A stretch of DNA of 64,000 nt from Photorhabdus heterorhabditis (GTDB lineage Bacteria; Pseudomonadota; Gammaproteobacteria; Enterobacterales; Enterobacteriaceae), in assembly GCF_018448905.1 (NCBI RefSeq), contig NZ_RCWA01000017.1:19443-83442 (forward strand). Reading direction: 5' to 3'. Numbering within the stretch: the first letter of the stretch is position 1; every line of letters starts with the position of its first letter. Below are positions 58,945-64,000 of this stretch, one piece after another. Below the pieces are notes generated by a model. The model saw nothing but the letters and a program-made list of their open reading frames with translations. It was not told the origin of the DNA and did no database searches. Made by a program: the position numbers and the translations under genes.

Positions 58945-59338
58945 TGTAAGTAGATTAAAAGTATTTGTAGTCGCAGTAGCATTTATGTGCGTTGCTGTGA
59001 TTGCTGGCTTAGCATCAATAAATGATTATATTTCGTTTATAACTAGAAATGAAATTGTTACGTTTTCAACTAAAAGCGCTTGGTTTATTTGGGTTAGTCC
59101 ATTATGTATGTATTTTTCTTTATTATTATTCAAGTACCTTATAACTAAAGAAAAAGTGGTATTCAATAATAAAATAGGGAGTATTTTTGGTATTTTAGCA
59201 GTAATAGGATTTGTTTTTAATTTGTTTTTTTCTTTTTATGTTGATTTTAAGTTAAAAAATGAAAAATATTCTTTATGTGCTAAATCATCATGGATGGAAC
59301 CTAATAAATATGTAAAAGACATATCACTCTGTAAATAA
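58937..59338 (+). CDS. Putative membrane immunity protein (DUF1240-like), copy A
   Basis: This 133-residue protein starts at GTG 58937, overlapping the toxin by 8 nt. It has three or four transmembrane helices (9-28, 46-66, 83-104) and a short tail with two cysteines (SLCAKSSWMEPNKYVKDISLCK). Membrane topology and coupling to a hydrophobic toxin suggest an immunity protein acting in the inner membrane. The tail resembles DUF1240 proteins of Yersinia and Photorhabdus, from memory. Confidence 0.6.
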   Translation: MDNVSRLKVFVVAVAFMCVAVIAGLASINDYISFITRNEIVTFSTKSAWFIWVSPLCMYFSLLLFKYLITKEKVVFNNKIGSIFGILAVIGFVFNLFFSFYVDFKLKNEKYSLCAKSSWMEPNKYVKDISLCK

Positions 59339-59358
59339 GCATAGCATTTGCTATGCTT
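59337..59358 (+). terminator. Hairpin after immunity gene A
   Basis: AAGCATAGC / GCTATGCTT with an ATTT loop starts within the stop codon. It lies between the convergent immunity and hcp-like genes. The same hairpin follows copy B at 61,737. Confidence 0.65.
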
Positions 59359-59387
59359 ATTAGATGAGACTTATGGAGCTTATTTTA

Positions 59388-59867
59388 TTAATAGGCTCTG
59401 TCTTCCCATATACTATAGGCTGATGTGCCGGCTGTTATATGATTCCATGAAATTGATTTATAATTTAGAAAAACTCTTTCATATGGCATGGCATCGAAAT
59501 TATTTATAGAATGTGGATATACACAGGAAATATCAGTAAGAGTAGCTTCAATTATTTTAACTTCATAAAACAACTCTAATTGCCCAGTTTGACCTGTTCT
59601 GTAAAAAATAAAATTACCATTTAGCGATTCATTTGAATCTATTGCCATAGCTAACAATGGTGATGACTTATCTACTGGCTTAATGAACTGTATGGGTTGA
59701 TGACTAACATTCTGCTGTCTTGTTATTGTATGGTTTAAACTCAGTACCTGTATTTGATCCTCGTGTCCATTTTGATACCTATTTCCTATTGAATCTAGGG
59801 TTGAACACCCAGCAGAGATTAGCCCTTGTTTTTTACCATTCAGAGACAAATAAATCATGTATGACAT
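59388..59867 (-). CDS. hcp: Hcp family type VI secretion protein, copy A
   Basis: This 159-residue protein has the Hcp pattern: MIYLSLNGKKQGLISAGCST, a central HTITRQQNVSHQPIQFIKPV with DKSSPLLAMAIDSN, then YRTGQTGQLELFYEVKIIEA and a C-terminal YERVFLNYKSISWNHI. Hcp hexamers form the type VI inner tube and carry effectors in the lumen. No other type VI gene is present, so this is an orphan auxiliary module. It differs from copy B at only one residue (LTDISC against ITDISC). Confidence 0.83.
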   Translation of the reverse strand: MSYMIYLSLNGKKQGLISAGCSTLDSIGNRYQNGHEDQIQVLSLNHTITRQQNVSHQPIQFIKPVDKSSPLLAMAIDSNESLNGNFIFYRTGQTGQLELFYEVKIIEATLTDISCVYPHSINNFDAMPYERVFLNYKSISWNHITAGTSAYSIWEDRAY

Positions 59868-60018
59868 AAAATTACTATCCTAATTTTTTATAATTTAACC
59901 TAATATTCTAGGTAAGTTAAGTATGTAATCTAATACATAAGTAAAAGTTACAATAGTAATATAAATCAAGAAATAGAAATTTAAAATATTGTTTGTTACT
60001 TGCATTTAAGTTGAATGT

Positions 60019-60046
60019 AAAAATGGTGATTCAAATCACCATTTTT
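60019..60046. terminator. Bidirectional hairpin at the end of unit A
   Basis: AAAAATGGTGA / TCACCATTTTT has a TTCAAA loop and T-runs on both strands. An identical hairpin follows the permease gene at 62,544. Confidence 0.8.
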
Positions 60047-60063
60047 ATTGATGATTTTGTGTT

Positions 60064-60145
60064 TATACCCAATAGATTTCAAATTGAAGCGCGGCGGCAA
60101 GAGAACGCAGCCAACAAAGCAGCAACTTGAAAGATGAAGGGTATA
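60064..60145 (+). repeat. Internally deleted ERIC (82 bp), unit B
   Basis: It is the same shortened ERIC as in unit A, at the matching place. Confidence 0.85.
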
Positions 60146-60167
60146 AGCAAGGCGCTGCCAGTAACTG

Positions 60168-60216
60168 CTATCCCGAGAGTCAATAGATTACGTTTCCCTT
60201 TTTAGCTAGCGCCTTA
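60168..60216 (+). pseudogene. 49-bp fragment of a GntP permease gene, unit B
   Basis: It is identical in position and sequence to the fragment in unit A, so it was present before the duplication. Confidence 0.7.
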
Positions 60217-60411
60217 TATGGTGTCGTCATGAGAAATAGACGATGCTCATAGCAGATATTCTTCATGACGATATTATCTAAAACAGAGTGTCAGTCCTCA
60301 ACAAGGAAACTTGATCAGGTTCACAAAAGTTCAGAAAAACTAAAGAAAAAATAGCTGAGTCCGATAAGATATGGAATATCAATTAACTATAAATATCAAT
60401 GGAGTTATAAA

Positions 60412-61308
60412 GTGAAATATGATCCACGATTAAGAACATGGGTTGAAGATGATTTTGATTATGAAAAGAATTTTAAAAAACAAATGGATTATATCAATTA
60501 TAAAGATCTTGAAAAGCAACTAAACGAAAATGTAGATTACTACGCCTTATTAGATGAAAATGAAGCTATTATCTTTTTGAAAGAATTAGGGTGTGATATT
60601 AAATCATTTCTAAATGATACTGCGTTTCCAGTAACTGATGTTTTGTCAAATTTTGCAGGGAATATAAAAGATGCGCTTGGGGTTTTTAAAGTGGCAAAAA
60701 ATTTCAAGCCTATAAATATTGGAATTTTTACGCATATAATAAATGAACTTAAAGGAAAGGGGATAAAAGCTATAGAATATTTGGGAAAGAATGGAGAAAG
60801 ATATATAAAATTAACTGATCGTCCAGGTATTAGAAAATATTTGAATGCTACAAGATATCTTATTAATAATAAAAAAATAATGGAAGTTGGGATAGGTTCT
60901 GTGGCTATGGAAGGTAGTATTGTTAAAGGGGCTAGGTTTGGTGTTATATATTCTGCTGCATATAGATCTGTTGAATTGATGTTTAAGAATGAGTATGATT
61001 TAACTAATTTTTTTGTTAATTTATCGATGGATATGGCGAAGATAATTGTCGCAACTATAATAGCAAAAGCAACAGTTGCAGCAGCAACTTCGTTTGTTGT
61101 TACTGCTGCTCTTAGTACTACTGCTATAGCTATCGGCGTTTTCATAATTGGGGCGCTTGTTGTTTGGGGGTTAATGTGGTTAGATGATGAATTTAAAATT
61201 AGTGAAACTATAATTAAGAGATTAAAAGAACATAAGGTAAAAACTCCTATAAGTACTTATCATCCCGATCAAATTTTCAATGCTTGGGGAAGGTATTATC
61301 GTGGGTAA
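60412..61308 (+). CDS. Putative membrane-active antibacterial toxin, copy B
   Basis: This 298-residue protein is identical to copy A over the first 40 residues and roughly two-thirds identical afterwards. The hydrophobic hairpin is strongly altered (AKATVAAATSFVVTAALSTT; AIGVFIIGALVVWGLMWLDD). GTG start at 60412 has the same upstream region. The immunity gene overlaps by 8 nt. The divergence pattern suggests a second immunity specificity. The function is inferred as for copy A. Confidence 0.6.
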   Translation: MKYDPRLRTWVEDDFDYEKNFKKQMDYINYKDLEKQLNENVDYYALLDENEAIIFLKELGCDIKSFLNDTAFPVTDVLSNFAGNIKDALGVFKVAKNFKPINIGIFTHIINELKGKGIKAIEYLGKNGERYIKLTDRPGIRKYLNATRYLINNKKIMEVGIGSVAMEGSIVKGARFGVIYSAAYRSVELMFKNEYDLTNFFVNLSMDMAKIIVATIIAKATVAAATSFVVTAALSTTAIAIGVFIIGALVVWGLMWLDDEFKISETIIKRLKEHKVKTPISTYHPDQIFNAWGRYYRG

Positions 61309-61738
61309 TAAAAGCACTCCATCTAGAGTAAAGATATTTATTTCTGCATTAATATTTATGAGTGCTTCGGTTATTGGTGTGTTAGCGTCGACAATCGATT
61401 ATAGAGGGTTTTTAACTAGAAGCGATATTATTACATCTTCAACCATAAGTGCTTGGTTTATTTGGTGTAGCCCATTGTGTATGTATATATCCATATTGTT
61501 ATTTAAGTCTCTTTTAAATAATAATAAGGTGTTTTTAAGTAATAAAAAAAAGATAAATTTGAGTAGTAATAGAATTGGAGGTCTGGTTACCTTTATAGCG
61601 ATATTTGGATTTATTTTTGCTTTGTTTTTTTCTTTTTATGTTGATTTTGAACTAAAAAATGAAAATTATTTTCTATGTGATAAATCATCATGGATGGCAA
61701 CTAATAAGTATGTAAAAGACATATCACTCTGTAAATAA
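61301..61738 (+). CDS. Putative membrane immunity protein (DUF1240-like), copy B
   Basis: This 145-residue protein starts at GTG 61301, giving the same 8-nt overlap as in copy A; an in-frame ATG at 61280 is less likely. It has three or four transmembrane helices and the same tail (SSWMATNKYVKDISLCK). A loop of about 10 residues (LSNKKKINLSSNRIG) is longer than in copy A. The loops and helices differ clearly from copy A. Confidence 0.6.
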   Translation: MGNKSTPSRVKIFISALIFMSASVIGVLASTIDYRGFLTRSDIITSSTISAWFIWCSPLCMYISILLFKSLLNNNKVFLSNKKKINLSSNRIGGLVTFIAIFGFIFALFFSFYVDFELKNENYFLCDKSSWMATNKYVKDISLCK

Positions 61739-61758
61739 GCATAGCATTTGCTATGCTT
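61737..61758 (+). terminator. Hairpin after immunity gene B
   Basis: AAGCATAGC / GCTATGCTT with an ATTT loop, as in unit A. Confidence 0.65.
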
Positions 61759-61787
61759 ATTAGATGAGACTTATGGAGCTTATTTTA

Positions 61788-62267
61788 TTAATAGGCTCTG
61801 TCTTCCCATATACTATAGGCTGATGTGCCGGCTGTTATATGATTCCATGAAATTGATTTATAATTTAGAAAAACTCTTTCATATGGCATGGCATCGAAAT
61901 TATTTATAGAATGTGGATATACACAGGAAATATCAGTAATAGTAGCTTCAATTATTTTAACTTCATAAAACAACTCTAATTGCCCAGTTTGACCTGTTCT
62001 GTAAAAAATAAAATTACCATTTAGCGATTCATTTGAATCTATTGCCATAGCTAACAATGGTGATGACTTATCTACTGGCTTAATGAACTGTATGGGTTGA
62101 TGACTAACATTCTGCTGTCTTGTTATTGTATGGTTTAAACTCAGTACCTGTATTTGATCCTCGTGTCCATTTTGATACCTATTTCCTATTGAATCTAGGG
62201 TTGAACACCCAGCAGAGATCAGCCCTTGTTTTTTACCATTCAAAGACAAATAAATCATGTATGACAT
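61788..62267 (-). CDS. hcp: Hcp family type VI secretion protein, copy B
   Basis: This 159-residue protein is identical to copy A except for one residue (ITDISC). It is convergent with immunity gene B. The extreme similarity, against diverged toxins in the same unit, indicates recent duplication or gene conversion. Its likely role is carrying the adjacent toxin through a type VI apparatus encoded elsewhere. Confidence 0.83.
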   Translation of the reverse strand: MSYMIYLSLNGKKQGLISAGCSTLDSIGNRYQNGHEDQIQVLSLNHTITRQQNVSHQPIQFIKPVDKSSPLLAMAIDSNESLNGNFIFYRTGQTGQLELFYEVKIIEATITDISCVYPHSINNFDAMPYERVFLNYKSISWNHITAGTSAYSIWEDRAY

Positions 62268-62359
62268 AAAATGACTATCCTAATTTTTTATAATTTAACC
62301 TAATATTCTAGGTAAGTTAAGTATATAATCTGATGCATAAGTAAAAGTTACAATAGTAA

Positions 62360-62486
62360 TATACCTGTTATCTTTCAAGTTGCCTCTTTGTTGGCTGCAC
62401 TCACTCACCCCGGTCACAGAGTTATCTATGCTCCCGGGGATTCGCTCCCTTGCCGTCGCGATCCATCTTGAAATCTATTGGGTATA
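62360..62486 (-). repeat. ERIC element (127 bp), reverse orientation, recent insertion
   Basis: It is the reverse complement of the other full elements. Unit A has the empty site (CAATAGTAATATAAATC), so the element adds 125 bp and duplicates TA. It lies upstream of hcp B, within 62,268-62,587, which has no gene. Confidence 0.95.
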
Positions 62487-62543
62487 TAAATCAAGAAATA
62501 GAAATCTAAAATATTGTTTGTTACTTGCATTTAAGTTGAATGC

Positions 62544-62571
62544 AAAAATGGTGATTCAAATCACCATTTTT
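62544..62571. terminator. Bidirectional hairpin after the permease gene
   Basis: AAAAATGGTGA / TCACCATTTTT with a TTCAAA loop. It lies 17 nt after the permease stop on the minus strand and is identical to the one at 60,019. Confidence 0.8.
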
Positions 62572-62587
62572 ATTGATGATTTTGTGT

Positions 62588-63868
62588 TTATAACACCAGA
62601 TCCAGGATGATGACACCACATAAGCCAATTACCCATGCAATCGTGGTCGGTACTGACCAGACAATCATCTGTTGTTTCACATCTTTAATTCCCATCATCC
62701 GGTTAACTACCCAAAACAGGCTGTCATTAAAATAACCAAAGAATAGTGAACTCATAGTTGCTGCTTGTGCGGCGACCAGCATATTGATCCCCGGAATCTG
62801 ACTAATGATCGGGGCAGAAATAGACGCTGCGGTAATCATTGCCACGGTACCGGAACCTTGAATTAAGCGAACCAGTGTTGCAATGATAAATGGAATCATC
62901 ACCGGTGTCAGAGGTAGGCTTGCTATATGTTGTGCCAGCATAGTACCTGTGCCACTTTCACGTAGTACCGCACCTAACGCACCGCCAGCTCCTGTCACTA
63001 ATAAAATAATACCAGCAGTCTGTAAACCTTCTTCCAGTCGATTAATCACTTCATGTTTATTGATTTTTGGCATTAAGGTATAAACGGCCAACAATACGCT
63101 GATTGATAAAGCAATAACGGGTGCGCCAAGGAAATCAAATGCTTGAAAATAGAAGTTGTTTTCTTGTCCAGTAAAGGTTTTAGTACTTAATAGCAATCCA
63201 TTAATAGCTTTAATGAAGATTAAAACGATAGGAACGATAATCGGCAGCAGGGAGAAAAATAGACCCGGTAGTGATTTATTCGCTTTTTCTTCCATATAGC
63301 GCTGATGGATTGCTTGCAGATCCTGAGCTTGTTCTGCTTCATCAGCTGGCTGAAATTCTGGATATTTTATTGCCAGCCATTTGGCATAGAACACAATGCC
63401 AATAACACAAGGAACTGCCAGCACCATTCCAGCTAGCATCATAGCGCCGATATCTACGCCAAAGATACCTGCGACACCCAACGGCCCTGGAGTGGGCGGG
63501 ACGGCATGATGGGTAACAACTAATCCACCTGCCAGGGCTACCCCGAGAGTCAGTAGATTACGTTTCCCTTTTTTAGCCAGCGCCTTAGCTAATGGGTAGA
63601 GGATAACGAAAGCAGAATCGACAAAAATTGGAATACTGACAATATAACCGGTAATTGCTAAAGCCCACTCTTCGCGTTTTTTACCCAACCACCTAATAAA
63701 GCTGTAAGCTATCTGTTCAGCAGCGCCAGAAACTTCCAGCACTCTTCCCATCATGACACCTAAACCGATGACAATACCAATACTGCCGAGTGTAGAACCG
63801 AAGCCTTTAGCAAAAACCGCCGTAAACCCTTGCCTAGTGCGGGCGGGGATATAAGGCGAAAAGCCCAA
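62588..63868 (-). pseudogene. GntP-family gluconate/organic acid permease, 5' end cut off
   Basis: The chain from AVFAKGFGSTLGSIGIVIGLG to the C-terminus (CGVIILDLVL) is a complete GntP-family body with about 11 helices (SIPIFVDSAFVILYPLAKAL, THHAVPPTPGPLGVAGIFG, LIQGSGTVAMITAASI, YFNDSLFWVVNRMMG). Relatives begin about 45-55 residues earlier with a first membrane helix that is missing; the first 20 residues here read from foreign DNA. The break coincides with the left end of an IS200/IS605-like element. The substrate could be gluconate or a related sugar acid. Confidence 0.75.
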
Positions 63869-63966
63869 AGGGTTTTAGGTCTGGCTACTCCAACGTATCC
63901 TGACTGAATTGATATCTGCCTGTAAAACAGGCTAAAATGAATGCACTTTATCAATGAGCGCTGAAT
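63840..63966 (+). mobile_element. Probable left end of an IS200/IS605-type element
   Basis: The sequence between the broken permease gene and tnpB contains a short hairpin GCCTGT / ACAGGC (about 63,918-63,932) and AAGCCCAAAGGGTTTT near 63,860. The border with the permease is estimated from loss of homology near 63,840; the right end is outside the window. Confidence 0.5.
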
Positions 63967-64000
63967 ATGTTAAGAGCGACCAAAGTCCGCATCTACCCCA
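63967..64000 (+). CDS. tnpB: TnpB (RNA-guided nuclease/OrfB of IS200/IS605), first codons only
   Basis: The 11 visible residues MLRATKVRIYP are the typical start of TnpB/OrfB proteins of this insertion sequence family. The gene runs out of the window. TnpB is a DNA nuclease guided by an RNA from the element's right end. Confidence 0.65.
   Translation, partial: MLRATKVRIYP

Larger units (their letters stand above)
59868..60411. other. Intergenic stretch between units A and B
   Basis: It holds the hcp-A leader, a bidirectional hairpin (60,019-60,046), the unit border, an 82-bp ERIC, a permease-gene fragment, and the long leader of toxin B. No further gene is seen. Confidence 0.5.
57691..62577 (+). 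repeat. Tandem duplication of a toxin-immunity-hcp module
   Basis: Unit A (57691-60050, 2360 bp) and unit B (60051-62577, 2527 bp, or 2402 bp without a 125-bp ERIC insertion) lie head to tail. A 15-bp sequence around GATTTTGTGTTTATA bounds both units and recurs next to the permease gene at 62,578. The upstream leaders, first 40 toxin codons and hcp genes are almost identical; the rest of the toxins and the immunity genes are diverged. Confidence 0.9.

Noticed and set aside
60540-61145. Minus-strand open frame of 201 codons
   Set aside because: It lies antisense to toxin B with no ribosome-binding site; the + strand frame is conserved in unit A, the antisense frame is not.
57691-62577. Duplication as an assembly error
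   Set aside because: The units differ by many substitutions in toxin and immunity genes and by one ERIC insertion, so they are real separate copies.

Overview
The window looks like a chromosome segment of Photorhabdus (Morganellaceae). The housekeeping genes are enterobacterial in sequence and order (tyrR-tpx-mppA-zntB-fnrS-ttcA; dsbB-nhaB-fadR; dadAX; mipA-yeaD-gapA-msrB-yeaC; pncA-ansA-sppA-ydjA-selD-topB-xthA). The DNA is AT-rich and carries many 127-bp ERIC elements. The right half holds a complete Photorhabdus virulence cassette (PVC), an extracellular contractile injection system (eCIS). The genus call is an inference from these traits.

Positions 1-28,100 are core genome. The exception worth attention is fnrS, the anaerobic small RNA next to zntB. 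One ERIC lies in its promoter, and removing that ERIC restores a near-consensus FNR box. A second, partial ERIC lies inside the RNA itself. Small patches of decay occur at 7.5-8.2 kb.

Positions 28,100-34,300 are an accessory and decaying zone. It has a LysR-type regulator, a TIM-barrel-like gene broken by frameshifts and an ERIC, an IS30 transposase tail, a relic of a phage lysis gene, a type A chloramphenicol acetyltransferase gene, and a membrane-anchored ToxR/CadC-like regulator facing away from the PVC operon.

Positions 34,369-54,508 are the PVC operon, pvc1 to pvc16, all on the + strand with short or overlapping junctions: tube, three sheath proteins, tube initiator, a small DUF5908-like protein, LysM-type hub, VgrG-like spike, gp25-like wedge, PAAR-like tip, two large baseplate proteins, fibre, tape measure, AAA+ ATPase and terminator cap. 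An ops (RfaH-recruiting) element sits about 55 nt upstream of pvc1, preceded by a palindrome and three 11-bp direct repeats. This suggests antitermination control of the 20-kb transcript. ERIC elements lie between pvc12/pvc13 and pvc13/pvc14.

Positions 54,575-57,612 hold three payload genes: a Cif-type glutamine deamidase (so this resembles the PVC-cif locus), a protein with cytidine-deaminase-like zinc motifs, and an ADP-ribosyltransferase-like toxin. The Cif and ADP-ribosyltransferase proteins share an M-x-R-E-Y-S start and a similar ribosome-binding region, a likely loading leader.

Positions 57,690-62,580 are a tandem duplication of a different antibacterial module: membrane-active toxin, membrane immunity protein, and a convergent hcp-like gene of type VI secretion. 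Leaders and hcp copies are almost identical, while toxin bodies and immunity proteins have diverged. Copy B carries a full ERIC that copy A lacks at the same site, giving a natural filled/empty pair. The window ends in a GntP-family permease gene cut at its 5' end by what looks like the left end of an IS200/IS605-type element whose tnpB begins at 63,967.
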